Below, piece by piece: positions 16,339-25,312 of a stretch of 48,069 nt of DNA. The position numbers and the translations under genes are program-made. The stretch is taken from positions 17,979-66,047 of the forward strand of contig CAJOEI010000011.1 in assembly GCA_905233465.1 (NCBI GenBank), given 5' to 3'. Source of the stretch: an uncultured Bacteroidaceae bacterium. GTDB lineage: Bacteria > Bacteroidota > Bacteroidia > Bacteroidales > Bacteroidaceae. The notes under the pieces were generated by a model, which worked only from the letters and a program-made list of their open reading frames with translations, was not told the DNA's origin and searched no databases. Each line of letters starts with the position of its first letter. Position 1 is the first letter of the stretch.

Positions 16339-17733
16339 TTATTTCTTGCCACCGGCCTTCCAGAAGTCTTCCTCAGCCTTGATCTCAGCCTGCTGGCGGT
16401 CGTACTCAGCCTTCTGACGGGCATATTCAGCGTTGTGTGCCTCCACGGTGATGATGTTGTTCTTGAGGCGCTGAGCCTGTCCTGCGAGTGTGATGTCAGC
16501 AGCAGCAGCCTGATCGCAGTAGCGCTTGGCAGCAGCATAGTCCTTAGCCTTGGTAGCGATGTTGGCGCGCTGCATGAAGCACTTGCCCACGAGGTCGGGA
16601 TTGAACTCGGCAGCCTTGTCCAGATAGGTGAAAGCGCTCTTGGTGTCGCCGCTCTTACGCATAGCAGCAGCCACACGCAGTGCGATGTTGCCCTTCTGGG
16701 TGTCGCTCTTGCAGAGCTCGATGGCTTCGTTGTAGTACTTCACGCTCTGGGCGTTCTGGCCCTCTTTGTAGTACTTCTGTGCCAAAGCGATGGCAGACTC
16801 GTATGTAGGCTCAATCTTGAATGCATATTCAGCAGCCTTATAGTATACAGGAGCATCGTCGCAGTCGTTGGCAGCCATCAGGGTCAGTGCGCTCTTGAGG
16901 TATGCAAGATTATCCTTGTTGGCCTCAATCTTCGGCTCGAAGATGGCAATGATCTGCTCGCGGTCTGCAGCACGGCTCTCTGCAAAAAGGGCCTCGATGG
17001 TGTTCAGAGGTGCGTCGTATTTGTCAACAATCTTGCGAGCCTTGGCCGTGTCGGTCTCCTCCTTGGCCAGCTGAAGCATCTTGTCGCATACGTCCTTGCT
17101 CTCGAGATAGTCCTGCAGGAACTGCTCACGGAAGCCGTTGTTGTCCTTCTGATACATGGCATAGCTGGTGCGGAAGAAAGCATCAAGCACAAAACCTTCC
17201 ACCTCGCGACCACCGTGTTCGTTGATACGCTTGATACCATCGGAGAACAGGGCGTAGCTCTTCTCCAGCGTGAAGGCGGGATCAGCTTGCGGACCCAGGA
17301 AAGCGTAGTCGTAAGCCTTGCGGGCAATGACGTCGCCTGCCGTGGCGCGACGGTGCTCGGCGGTGAATGAATTCAGGCCATCGAGACGCTCCAGACGGTC
17401 GTCATAGACCTTCATCAGTTCCTGGAAAAAGCCTTGTTTCTTGGCGGCATCCTGCTCGTTCTGAATAAGCATGAAGAGCATGTATGCGCCATTGGTGTAG
17501 AGTCCCATCTGCGCGAAGGGAGCCTTCTCATAGACAATCTTCCATGCATCGTAAGCCTCGCCAAAGGCGTTGCTGTTGATTGCCGTCTGGAAGAGGCTGA
17601 GGTTCTGGCGTGCCTCCAGACTGTCCTGTCCATGTCCGAGACGGTCGTCGAGGGTTGTACCTTCATATTGTGCCATGGCAGGTGCTACAGCAGCTGCAAA
17701 CGCCATGGATAAAATCATTTTCTTCATTTTCAT
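16339..17733 (-). CDS. Secreted tetratricopeptide-repeat protein
   Basis: 464 residues. A signal peptide (MKMKKMILSMAFAAAVAPAMA, cleavage near 21) is followed by helical repeats; the clearest TPR units lie in the C-terminal half (about 300-410: ALAQKYYKEGQNAQSVKYYNE, then AFTYLDKAAEFNP, then AAKRYCDQAA). The last 45 residues are a charged helix rich in Ala, Glu, Tyr and Gln. This type is common in Bacteroidales as a periplasmic or outer-membrane-associated protein; the partner is unknown. An intrinsic terminator follows closely. Confidence 0.85.
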   Translation of the reverse strand: MKMKKMILSMAFAAAVAPAMAQYEGTTLDDRLGHGQDSLEARQNLSLFQTAINSNAFGEAYDAWKIVYEKAPFAQMGLYTNGAYMLFMLIQNEQDAAKKQGFFQELMKVYDDRLERLDGLNSFTAEHRRATAGDVIARKAYDYAFLGPQADPAFTLEKSYALFSDGIKRINEHGGREVEGFVLDAFFRTSYAMYQKDNNGFREQFLQDYLESKDVCDKMLQLAKEETDTAKARKIVDKYDAPLNTIEALFAESRAADREQIIAIFEPKIEANKDNLAYLKSALTLMAANDCDDAPVYYKAAEYAFKIEPTYESAIALAQKYYKEGQNAQSVKYYNEAIELCKSDTQKGNIALRVAAAMRKSGDTKSAFTYLDKAAEFNPDLVGKCFMQRANIATKAKDYAAAKRYCDQAAAADITLAGQAQRLKNNIITVEAHNAEYARQKAEYDRQQAEIKAEEDFWKAGGKK

Positions 17734-17797
17734 ATCTTAGATGTTTTGCTTATTTAAACAATATCAATTCGTGTTTACTCTCTTAATTTTTCCTGTT

Positions 17798-18406
17798 TCA
17801 ACTGGCTATGTCTATGACATCCGTTTGGTCGGAAGGTTTAAGGCCAAGATATTTATATTGGAAATTTTTACCTTTTGCCGACGGGAATTGGCTGCGCTGA
17901 TCGATGTCTGGCCGCGACTGCAGATATGCAACGACGCGGTCGTAACACTCTTGGACGCTGTGGGCCTTCACGCGTGCTACAAAGGTGTTGTCGTAGTATT
18001 CGTGCTTGCCGCTGTCGGGTTCCAGCACCACGCGCTTGAATGTCAGCGATGCCTCATACCATCCAGGTTTGGGCTCGTTGAGCACCATCAGTATATGGTC
18101 CTTTGGGCGCAAGGGCTTGGGCTCAGCGGCTGTAGGTTCTTCCGGCTCAACCTCTGCCTGTGTACCGCGTCCATTAGCCTTAAACTCCTCAAGCGTCGTG
18201 GCGGTGGTCTTTATAACAATAAAGTATATGCGCGCGCGAACCTTATATCTTTTTGGATAAGGCATGGGCCCTTGGGCATAATCCCTGAAATCTTTTTCAA
18301 ATTGTGGCGTTATCTTGAAGTTGTCGAAACCCTTTATGAATTCCAGGGCATCTTCGACATTGGTCACCACCGTTTCGTCGTCGAAATAACGGATATATAA
18401 ATTCAT
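17798..18406 (-). CDS. Conserved hypothetical protein, cytosolic
   Basis: 202 residues from the ATG at 18406 (MNLYIRYFDDETVV). The ATG 45 bases further upstream is rejected because the extra residues run through the probable promoter box at 18428-18436. No signal or membrane segment. An N-terminal acidic part, a Pro/Glu/Ala-rich linker near 95-115 (EPEEPTAAEPKPLRP) and a C-terminal mixed alpha-beta part (YEASLTFKRVVLE ... ECYDRVVAYLQSRP) can be seen. I recognise it as a conserved protein of this order but no function is known. It runs divergently from the trp operon, with 175 bases to the leader peptide. Confidence 0.75.
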   Translation of the reverse strand: MNLYIRYFDDETVVTNVEDALEFIKGFDNFKITPQFEKDFRDYAQGPMPYPKRYKVRARIYFIVIKTTATTLEEFKANGRGTQAEVEPEEPTAAEPKPLRPKDHILMVLNEPKPGWYEASLTFKRVVLEPDSGKHEYYDNTFVARVKAHSVQECYDRVVAYLQSRPDIDQRSQFPSAKGKNFQYKYLGLKPSDQTDVIDIAS

Positions 18407-18427
18407 TCCATTTTTGATTTTGCGGCT

Positions 18428-18436
18428 GCAAAAGTA
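18428..18436 (-). promoter_or_regulatory. Probable -7 box of the conserved hypothetical gene
   Basis: TACTTTTGC on the minus strand, 21 bases before the chosen start codon. No TTTG at the standard spacing. Confidence 0.5.
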
Positions 18437-18527
18437 CTCAAAATAGTCCAAAGAACATCATTTTGACGTATTTTAATTGAGTTTTTTGCTTTTTTTGTAC
18501 ATTTTTTATTGATTTCTTCACAAATTG

Positions 18528-18560
18528 TTTGGCGGTTTACGAGGAATAGTCTACTTTTGC
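18528..18560 (+). promoter_or_regulatory. trp operon promoter
   Basis: TTTG (18528-18531), then 20 bases, then TACTTTTGC (18552-18560): a full match to the Bacteroidetes promoter. It predicts a transcript start near 18565-18568, about 15-18 bases before the leader peptide. Confidence 0.85.
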
Positions 18561-18582
18561 AGCGTCAAACATCAGATACAAC

Positions 18583-18642
18583 ATGTACACACATTGTAAC
18601 TTCTTTTGGTGGTGGCGTAACTCAAGATCCATAAAGTCGTGA
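18583..18642 (+). CDS. trpL: Tryptophan operon leader peptide
   Basis: A 19-residue peptide, MYTHCNFFWWWRNSRSIKS, with three consecutive Trp codons (18607-18615) and a TGA stop at 18640-18642. It begins about 15 bases after the predicted transcript start. Ribosome stalling at the Trp codons when charged tRNA-Trp is short would leave bases 18636-18644 free; a ribosome that reaches the stop codon would cover them. Those bases are exactly the ones that can pair with the terminator. The Trp-rich peptide plus attenuator upstream of trpB fits the type known as Bacteroid-trp. Confidence 0.9.
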   Translation: MYTHCNFFWWWRNSRSIKS

Positions 18643-18714
18643 GTCCGTCAGCCGTATGCCAAGGGAAGTAATTATAAAAGCATAATGAAGGCCTGTCAGA
18701 GTTCTACTCACGAC
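18636..18714 (+). promoter_or_regulatory. trp antiterminator pairing
   Basis: GTCGTGAGT (18636-18644, overlapping the leader stop codon) is the exact reverse complement of ACTCACGAC (18706-18714), which covers the terminator loop and the first three bases of its 3' arm. The pairing therefore competes with the terminator. A short upstream ACTC (18620-18623) could in turn pair with GAGT (18641-18644). Confidence 0.75.
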
Positions 18715-18730
18715 AGGCCTTCATTTTTTT
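18685..18730 (+). terminator. trp attenuator terminator
   Basis: A perfect 13-bp stem (18685-18697 with 18712-18724) with a 14-base loop, followed by seven T. It lies 66 bases ahead of trpB and after the leader peptide, the classic attenuator position. Confidence 0.92.
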
Positions 18731-18779
18731 GCAATTCACAGTTCATAATTTATAATTCATAATTTACAATTCATAATTC
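18731..18779. repeat. AT-rich repeat between attenuator and trpB
   Basis: Runs of AATTCATAATT and AATTTACAATT units fill the space just before trpB. They could keep the trpB start region unstructured. Confidence 0.5.
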
Positions 18780-18795
18780 ACGACACACACACATC

Positions 18796-19992
18796 ATGAA
18801 CAGTCACAACATCAACACAAACGGGTTTTATGGCGAATTCGGAGGGGCCTATGTCCCGGAGATTCTCTATTCCACAGTCAAGGAGCTGGAGGGTTGCTAC
18901 GCATCTATCATCGAGAGTCCTGATTTCCAAAGCGAGTTTCATCGCCTGCTTCGCGACTACGTGGGTCGTCCCTCGCCTCTGTATCCTGCACGTAGGCTGA
19001 GCGAACGCTATGGTTGTCGTCTCTATCTGAAACGCGAGGACCTGAACCACACCGGCGCCCACAAGATCAACAATGCCATTGGCCAGATTCTTGTGGCACA
19101 GCGTATGGGCAAGCGCCGCATCATAGCTGAAACGGGTGCCGGCCAGCACGGCGTGGCCACGGCCACAGTATGCGCGCTGATGAATATGCCCTGTCGCGTC
19201 TACATGGGAGCCACCGACGTGGAGCGTCAGCACGTCAATGTTGAACGTATGCGTATGCTTGGGGCAGAGGTCTTCCCGGTGCACAGCGGCAACAAGACGC
19301 TGAAGGATGCCACCAACGAGGCCATACGCGACTGGTGCTGCCATCCGCAAGACACTTTCTATGTCATAGGGTCTACCGTGGGGCCTCACCCTTACCCTGA
19401 CATGGTTGCACGGCTGCAGAGCGTTATCTCTGCCGAAATCAAGAGCCAGCTTATGGAGAAAGAGGGGCGCGATTATCCGGATGTGCTCATGGCATGTGTA
19501 GGCGGAGGCTCGAATGCCGCTGGCACCATCTACCACTATCTCAATGACCCGCGCGTGCGCATCGTTCTGGGCGAAGCCGGCGGTATGGGCACCGACAGCG
19601 GACAGACGGCGGCAACCATCCACTGTGGCACCCCGGGCATCATACATGGCGCGCGCACACTCGTCATGCAGACCAGCGACGGACAGATCACCGAGCCCTA
19701 CAGCATCAGCGCCGGCCTCGACTATCCTGGCATAGGGCCTCTGCACGCACATCTGGCACGGAGCGGACGCGCCACCGTCATGGCCATAACCGATGAAGAG
19801 GCTCTACGCGCTGCCTTCGAGCTTACACGCTTGGAGGGTATCATCCCAGCCTTGGAGAGCGCCCACGCGCTGGCGATGCTGCCGAAGATGACACTGCAAC
19901 CGTCGGATGTGGTTGTTCTCACCGTGAGCGGACGAGGCGACAAGGACCTTGACACCTATCTCAAGCACACAGATATCATAAACACTCTATAA
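18796..19992 (+). CDS. trpB: Tryptophan synthase beta chain
   Basis: 398 residues, standard length. It joins indole and L-serine to make tryptophan as the last step, in an alpha2-beta2 complex with TrpA. The PLP lysine is Lys90 in HTGAHKINNAIGQ; the PLP phosphate loop is GGGSNAAG; ETGAGQHGVATA and NGFYGEFGGAYVPEIL are also typical. It is the first structural gene of the operon, as usual in this phylum, and follows the attenuator. The gap to trpE is 45 bases and holds a TTTAAAC-type repeat. Confidence 0.98.
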   Translation: MNSHNINTNGFYGEFGGAYVPEILYSTVKELEGCYASIIESPDFQSEFHRLLRDYVGRPSPLYPARRLSERYGCRLYLKREDLNHTGAHKINNAIGQILVAQRMGKRRIIAETGAGQHGVATATVCALMNMPCRVYMGATDVERQHVNVERMRMLGAEVFPVHSGNKTLKDATNEAIRDWCCHPQDTFYVIGSTVGPHPYPDMVARLQSVISAEIKSQLMEKEGRDYPDVLMACVGGGSNAAGTIYHYLNDPRVRIVLGEAGGMGTDSGQTAATIHCGTPGIIHGARTLVMQTSDGQITEPYSISAGLDYPGIGPLHAHLARSGRATVMAITDEEALRAAFELTRLEGIIPALESAHALAMLPKMTLQPSDVVVLTVSGRGDKDLDTYLKHTDIINTL

Positions 19993-20037
19993 GCACCTTT
20001 CATCTTTATACTTTAAACTATAAACTTCAAACATTCA

Positions 20038-21429
20038 ATGAAATACACCACATCCACACGCCACATCCTCGGCGACCTAAATACTCCAGTAAGCACATAT
20101 CTGCGTGTCCGCGACCTCTACCCACAAAGCATACTCATGGAGAGTTCGGACTACCACAGCGGACAAAATGCCCGTTCCTTCATCGCCTTGCAGCCCATAG
20201 CACAGGTGGCCGTGGGCCACGGCACGGCACTGGCACGCTACCCCGACGGCACGGCCCGCCAGACAACCTGCAACACTGGTGACGACGTGGCTACGGCACT
20301 TGAGGAGTTCATCGCTCACTTCAGCGTAGAGGGCGATGGCAGCGAGTTCTGCGGTCTCTACGGCTACACCACTTTCAACGCAGTCCGTTATTTCGAGCAG
20401 ATAGACATCAAGGACACCACCTTTGAGCGCTACGATGCTCCCGACATGCTCTATCTGCTGTTCAAGTATGTCATTGTCTTCGACCATTTCAACGACACCA
20501 TGACGCTCATCGAGCTCCTCGCCCCTGGCGAGCAGGACCATCTCGACCGCCTGGAACGGACAATACAGCAGCAGCACACGGCAGTCTACGATTTCCACGC
20601 CGTGGGAGATGTCACAAGCACGCTGACCGACGACGAGCACCGCCGCAACATCAGCAGCGGCATCGGGCACTGCCTGCGTGGTGACTGCTTCCAGATTGTA
20701 CTCTCGCGCCGCTTCTGTCAGCGCTACACTGGCGACGACTTCAAGCTCTATCGTGCTCTGCGCGCCATCAACCCGTCACCCTATCTATTCTACTTCGACT
20801 TTGGCGGCTTCCGCATCTTCGGCTCTTCGCCCGAGACACACTGCCGCATCGAAGGCCGACAGGCATACATCGACCCCATAGCAGGAACGGCACGGCGCAC
20901 AGGCGACACCGTCACCGACCGCGCCGCCGCTGAGCGCCTGCGTCAGGATCCGAAAGAGAACGCCGAACACACCATGCTCGTCGACCTTGCGCGCAACGAC
21001 CTCTCGCGTAATTGTCACGACGTTCATGTGGAGTTCCTCAAGGACATGCAGTACTACAGCCACGTCATACATCTTGTCTCGCGCGTCAGCGGCACACTCG
21101 ATGATGGTGCCTCTCCCATACGCACATTCATCGACACCTTCCCCGCTGGAACGCTCTCCGGTGCACCCAAGGTGCGCGCCATGCAACTCATCACGGAACT
21201 GGAACCCCACAATCGCGGTGCCTACGGTGGATGCATCGGTTTCATCGGGCTCGACGGCTCGCTGAACCAAGCCATAACCATCCGCACTTTCGTCAGTCGC
21301 GGAGGCGAACTGTGGTTCCAGGCCGGAGGCGGCATCGTAGCCAAAAGCGACGTTGAGGCCGAACTCCAGGAGGTAAACAACAAACTCGGCGCGTTGCGCC
21401 GTGCCATCGAGCAGGCCCAACAGATGTAG
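20038..21429 (+). CDS. trpE: Anthranilate synthase component I
   Basis: 463 residues, about the usual length for this phylum. It makes anthranilate from chorismate with ammonia supplied by TrpG. The feedback site for Tryptophan is suggested by ILMESSD near residue 25-31. The chorismate-binding domain occupies the C-terminal half: FGSSPETHCRIEG, DPIAGTARRTGD, DPKENAEHTMLVDLARND, FPAGTLSGAPKVRAM and the final FQAGGGIVAKSD. It is followed 24 bases later by trpG, its glutaminase partner. Confidence 0.97.
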   Translation: MKYTTSTRHILGDLNTPVSTYLRVRDLYPQSILMESSDYHSGQNARSFIALQPIAQVAVGHGTALARYPDGTARQTTCNTGDDVATALEEFIAHFSVEGDGSEFCGLYGYTTFNAVRYFEQIDIKDTTFERYDAPDMLYLLFKYVIVFDHFNDTMTLIELLAPGEQDHLDRLERTIQQQHTAVYDFHAVGDVTSTLTDDEHRRNISSGIGHCLRGDCFQIVLSRRFCQRYTGDDFKLYRALRAINPSPYLFYFDFGGFRIFGSSPETHCRIEGRQAYIDPIAGTARRTGDTVTDRAAAERLRQDPKENAEHTMLVDLARNDLSRNCHDVHVEFLKDMQYYSHVIHLVSRVSGTLDDGASPIRTFIDTFPAGTLSGAPKVRAMQLITELEPHNRGAYGGCIGFIGLDGSLNQAITIRTFVSRGGELWFQAGGGIVAKSDVEAELQEVNNKLGALRRAIEQAQQM

Positions 21430-21453
21430 AACCCCACACGACATCACACAGTT

Positions 21454-22029
21454 ATGAATATCACCATCATAGACAACTACGACAGCTTCACCTACAATCT
21501 GGCTCATCTGGTGAAGCAGCTTGGAGCCTCATGCACCATACTCCGCAACGATAAGTTCCAATTGCCGGACCTGGCAACGGCCGATGCCCTGCTGCTGTCA
21601 CCAGGTCCGGGCATACCTGCCGAGGCTGGTCTGCTGCTCGACGTCATCCGCCATTATGCCACCACGAAGCCCATCTTGGGCGTGTGCCTTGGCCATCAGG
21701 CCATTGCTGAGGTCTTCGGCGGCAGCCTCATTAATCTCGCTGAAGTGTTCCATGGTATTCAGACCTACATCAGCATCACCACGCCTGACATCCTCTTCGA
21801 CGGCCTGTCCGGGCAATTGCCTGTAGGCCGCTACCACTCGTGGGTGGTCGATGCAGCCACGCTGCCTGGCGACATCGAGGTGACAGCCGTCAGCGCCGAG
21901 GGTCAGATCATGGCCCTGCGCCACCGCACACTCGACATCCGCGGCATACAGTTTCACCCCGAAAGCATCCTCACCCCCCATGGCTCCGCGATGATAGCCA
22001 ACTGGCTGCGCCACATAGCACAACGGTAA
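21454..22029 (+). CDS. trpG: Anthranilate synthase component II, glutamine amidotransferase
   Basis: 191 residues, a stand-alone class I glutaminase. The nucleophile Cys lies in PILGVCLGHQAIAEVFGG, the oxyanion region in LLLSPGPGIP, and the catalytic His-Glu pair in IQFHPESILTPHG. In some bacteria this subunit also serves 4-aminobenzoate synthesis; no pabB is seen here. It is separate from trpD, unlike the fused enterobacterial form. Confidence 0.97.
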   Translation: MNITIIDNYDSFTYNLAHLVKQLGASCTILRNDKFQLPDLATADALLLSPGPGIPAEAGLLLDVIRHYATTKPILGVCLGHQAIAEVFGGSLINLAEVFHGIQTYISITTPDILFDGLSGQLPVGRYHSWVVDAATLPGDIEVTAVSAEGQIMALRHRTLDIRGIQFHPESILTPHGSAMIANWLRHIAQR

Positions 22030-22066
22030 CTTTCATTTTTTCAATTTTTAACTCACAAAATCAACC

Positions 22067-23062
22067 ATGTCCACCATACTCTACCGACTCTCTCAGGGCG
22101 AAACCCTGACACGCCAAGAGACATGCGAGCTGATGCTCGCCATCACCCGTCAGGAACACACAGACCTGCACATCGCAGCCATGCTGACAGCCATACAGAC
22201 CCGCGGCGTGACCGTGGACGAACTGCTGGGCCTGCGCGACGGCTTGCTGCAAACAGGCATTGCCATCGACCTCTTGCCACACCGTGTGCTTGACATCGTG
22301 GGCACTGGCGGCGACGGCAAATACACCTTCAACATCTCCACCTGTGCCTGCCTCATCGTGGCCGGAGCGGGCTACAAAGTGGCCAAACACGGCAACTACG
22401 CCTCGACATCAGTTAGTGGGGCCAGCACTGTTATTGAGGGGCACGGCGTTCGTTTCACGGCCGATGCCGACCATCTGCGACAGTCACTCGAAGAAACCAA
22501 CTTCACATACCTGCATGCACCGCTCTTTGCTTCCGGTATGAAGTTCGTCGCCCCCGCACGTCGCGCATTGCAAGTGCCAACAGTTTTCAACCTCATCGGT
22601 CCGCTGGTGAACCCCTCACGCCCGACATTCCAGCTTCTCGGCACTGCCACGCTGCAGCAGCTACGCCTATACTCCAACGTCAAGGATAGGCTTGACGAGC
22701 AATACGGCATTGTGACAAGCCTCGACGGCTACGATGAGATATCGCTCACCGGACCGTTCAAGATTAAGACACCAACCGACGAACGCATCATACAGCCCGA
22801 AGAGCTGGGCCTGCCCACCGTGCGCCAGGAGGATATCTATGGTGGCGACTCGCCCGAAGAGGCCCGTCAGATTTTCGACAACGTGCTGCGCCGCCGCGCC
22901 ACTGTAGCACAGACGGCCGTTGTGCTGGCCAATGCTGCAGCAGCAATCCACATCATCGAAGCTGAGAAGACCTTTGAGCAGTGTCTGGCCATCGCCAAGG
23001 AGTCGCTTGACAGCGGGGCGGCACTCGACACGCTGCAGCGCTATGTCAATCTCAATAAGTAA
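22067..23062 (+). CDS. trpD: Anthranilate phosphoribosyltransferase
   Basis: 331 residues, standard length. It transfers the phosphoribosyl group of PRPP to anthranilate. The PRPP loop reads GTGGDGKYTFNIST (near 83-96), followed by KHGNYASTSVSGASTVIE and the NLIGPLVNPSRP segment; the N-terminal helical domain includes LRDGLLQTGI. It lies 37 bases after trpG and 13 bases before trpC. Confidence 0.97.
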   Translation: MSTILYRLSQGETLTRQETCELMLAITRQEHTDLHIAAMLTAIQTRGVTVDELLGLRDGLLQTGIAIDLLPHRVLDIVGTGGDGKYTFNISTCACLIVAGAGYKVAKHGNYASTSVSGASTVIEGHGVRFTADADHLRQSLEETNFTYLHAPLFASGMKFVAPARRALQVPTVFNLIGPLVNPSRPTFQLLGTATLQQLRLYSNVKDRLDEQYGIVTSLDGYDEISLTGPFKIKTPTDERIIQPEELGLPTVRQEDIYGGDSPEEARQIFDNVLRRRATVAQTAVVLANAAAAIHIIEAEKTFEQCLAIAKESLDSGAALDTLQRYVNLNK

Positions 23063-23075
23063 CAAACAACTCATT

Positions 23076-23861
23076 ATGACCGACATTCTATCTGACATCG
23101 TTGCCCGCAAACATGAGGAGGTGGCTGCGATGCTTGCACCCAAGCCTTCGTTGCGAGCTGCACTCCAGGCTTCGCCGAATGGCATCATTGCCGAGTTCAA
23201 ACGCCGCTCGCCAAGCCGAGGATGGATCAACGAAGCTGCAAGCCCCGACATTGTCCCGCTGGCCTATCAACAGGCTGGAGCCGCTGCGCTGTCAATACTG
23301 ACCGACAAGCACTACTTCGGCGGCCACGACGACTACATACGTCGCGCACGTCGTGCAGGAGTAACGCTGCCTGTGCTTTACAAGAACTTCATCGTCCACG
23401 AGGCGCAGCTCTACGAAGCAATGCTTTGCGGTGCCTCGGCCGTGCTACTCATCGCCGCCTGCCTGAGCCATGAGGATTGCGGTCGCTTAATTGACAAGGC
23501 CCATGCCATGGGTTTGGAAGTACTGTTAGAACTTCACGACGAGAGAGAACTCAGCTATGCCGACCTTGCGGCCGACCTCGTTGGCATCAACAACCGTAAC
23601 CTCGGAACATTCCAGACCAGCGTGGACAACAGCTTCCGCCTGGCCGACGCGTTGCGTCGACGCACAGCCACCGTTGCTACGCCGCCGCTGCTTGTTAGTG
23701 AGAGCGGAATCAGCAATCCTTCCACAATCCGCCGCCTGAGGAACGAAGGATTCAGCGGATTCCTAATCGGCGAGACATTTATGCGCCATAGGGATCCGGC
23801 AGCAGCATTAGCCGACTTCATTAACAATCTCGAAAGAGACGAAGACGATAACGAAAACTGA
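23076..23861 (+). CDS. trpC: Indole-3-glycerol phosphate synthase
   Basis: 261 residues from the ATG at 23076, 13 bases past the trpD stop; the longer frame upstream lies over trpD and is not conserved. It closes the indole ring. A TIM barrel with IAEFKRRSPSRGWIN (substrate-binding Lys and Ser), LPVLYKNFIV, EVLLELHDERE, GINNRNL and LVSESGI, the set typical of the family. It is not fused to trpF. Confidence 0.97.
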   Translation: MTDILSDIVARKHEEVAAMLAPKPSLRAALQASPNGIIAEFKRRSPSRGWINEAASPDIVPLAYQQAGAAALSILTDKHYFGGHDDYIRRARRAGVTLPVLYKNFIVHEAQLYEAMLCGASAVLLIAACLSHEDCGRLIDKAHAMGLEVLLELHDERELSYADLAADLVGINNRNLGTFQTSVDNSFRLADALRRRTATVATPPLLVSESGISNPSTIRRLRNEGFSGFLIGETFMRHRDPAAALADFINNLERDEDDNEN

Positions 23862-23866
23862 TAACT

Positions 23867-24502
23867 ATGCTTCTGAAAATCTGCGGCATGTGCGATGCCG
23901 ACAACATTCGTGCTGTAGAGGCTGCGGCACGGCCCGACATGATGGGCTTCATCTTCTGGCCTGCATCGAGTCGCTACTGTCACACCCTGCCAGCCTACAT
24001 GCCTGGTGTTGGCGTAGAGCGTGTGGGTGTCTTTGTCGATGCTCAAACAGACGACATCGTAGCCCGTGCCAAGACATTCGGGCTACATCGCTTGCAGTTG
24101 CATGGGCACGAGTGTCCCGACCGCTGCTGCGAGGTGCACGAAGCCACAGGCCTGCCCGTGATAAAGGCACTTCGTGTGGAGACAACTGCAGACGTCGCCG
24201 CTGCACGAGACTACGCCAACGCTGTTTCCATGCTCCTCTTCGACACACGCACATTGCTGCCAGGAGGCAGCGGACGTCAGTTCGACTGGAGCATACTCAG
24301 TGCCTACGATGTCGAACTGCCATTTCTGCTCAGCGGAGGCATAGGACCTGACGACATCAACGCCCTTACCACCTTCCAGCACCCGCGATGTGCTGGCTTT
24401 GATGTCAATTCGCGCTTTGAGTTCAGCCCAGGCATCAAGGATGCCAATGCCCTTGCTGCCTTCGCCAGTGCAATGCGCCAACCATTGAACATTGAACACT
24501 GA
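23867..24502 (+). CDS. trpF: Phosphoribosylanthranilate isomerase
   Basis: 211 residues, a TIM barrel that isomerises phosphoribosylanthranilate. It opens with LLKICGMCDADNI, where the Cys in KICGM is the general base; GFIFWPASSRY, RVGVFVDAQ, LQLHG, LLFDTR and FLLSGGIGPDDI follow. It starts 5 bases after trpC. The last codons run into a CATTGAACATTGA repeat, which supplies the tail PLNIEH. Confidence 0.96.
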   Translation: MLLKICGMCDADNIRAVEAAARPDMMGFIFWPASSRYCHTLPAYMPGVGVERVGVFVDAQTDDIVARAKTFGLHRLQLHGHECPDRCCEVHEATGLPVIKALRVETTADVAAARDYANAVSMLLFDTRTLLPGGSGRQFDWSILSAYDVELPFLLSGGIGPDDINALTTFQHPRCAGFDVNSRFEFSPGIKDANALAAFASAMRQPLNIEH

Positions 24503-24534
24503 CCATTGAACATAATTTATAATTCATAATTATC
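24482..24534. repeat. CATTGAA and AATTCAT repeats between trpF and trpA
   Basis: A CATTGAACATTGAACA run covers the trpF stop codon and is followed by AATTTATAATTCATAATT up to the trpA start. The same two families fill other gaps in the window. Confidence 0.5.
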
Positions 24535-25308
24535 ATGAATCGCATCAACCTTCTCTTTGCCCGCAAACAATCGGGCATTCTCAGCCTCTACTTCTGTGCC
24601 GGACATCCCACACCCGATAGCGCACCCGCCATCATCCGCACACTGGCACGTCGCGGCGTTGACATGGTCGAGGTGGGCATACCATTCTCTGACCCTATGG
24701 CCGACGGCCCCGTCATCCAGGATGCTGCCACCAAAGCCCTGCGCGGAGGCATGTCGCTGTTGCGCCTCTTCGAGCAGCTCGACGGCATACGCAATGATGT
24801 GGACATACCATTAGTGCTTATGGGTTACCTGAATCCCATCATGCAGTTTGGCTTCGAGGCCTTCTTCAGACGCTGCCATGACGTGGGCATTGACGGAGTC
24901 ATCATCCCGGACCTGCCCTTTGCCGACTATCTACGTGACATCCGCCCGCTGGCAGAGCAGTACGACGTGCATGTGGTCATGCTTATTACACCAGAGACCA
25001 GCGACGAGCGCATCCGCTTCATCGACGAGAACACCAACGGATTCATATATATGGTCTCCAGCGCGGCCACCACAGGCGCACAGCGCGAGTTCGACGCACA
25101 GAAACAGGCTTACTTCAGCCATGTGCAGGAACTCTGCCTGCGCAATCCGCGAATGATAGGGTTCGGCATCAGCAACCGTCAGACACTCGAAAGCGCGCAG
25201 GCCAATGCTGCAGGAGCCATCATCGGCTCGCGATTCGTCGCCCTGCTCGACGAGACTGCTGATGCCGATGCTGCACTCGACCGATTGCTACAGGATTTGC
25301 AGCAATAA
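24535..25308 (+). CDS. trpA: Tryptophan synthase alpha chain
   Basis: 257 residues. It releases indole from indole-3-glycerol phosphate and channels it to TrpB. The signature VEVGIPFSDPMADGPVIQ holds one catalytic acid (Glu near 43); the second is in GVIIPDLPFADY. YLNPIMQFG and the phosphate-binding GFGISNRQT and GAIIGSRFV are present. It is last in the operon and ends four bases from the end of the convergent helicase gene, with no clear terminator in the gap. Confidence 0.97.
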   Translation: MNRINLLFARKQSGILSLYFCAGHPTPDSAPAIIRTLARRGVDMVEVGIPFSDPMADGPVIQDAATKALRGGMSLLRLFEQLDGIRNDVDIPLVLMGYLNPIMQFGFEAFFRRCHDVGIDGVIIPDLPFADYLRDIRPLAEQYDVHVVMLITPETSDERIRFIDENTNGFIYMVSSAATTGAQREFDAQKQAYFSHVQELCLRNPRMIGFGISNRQTLESAQANAAGAIIGSRFVALLDETADADAALDRLLQDLQQ

Positions 25309-25312
25309 GTAA

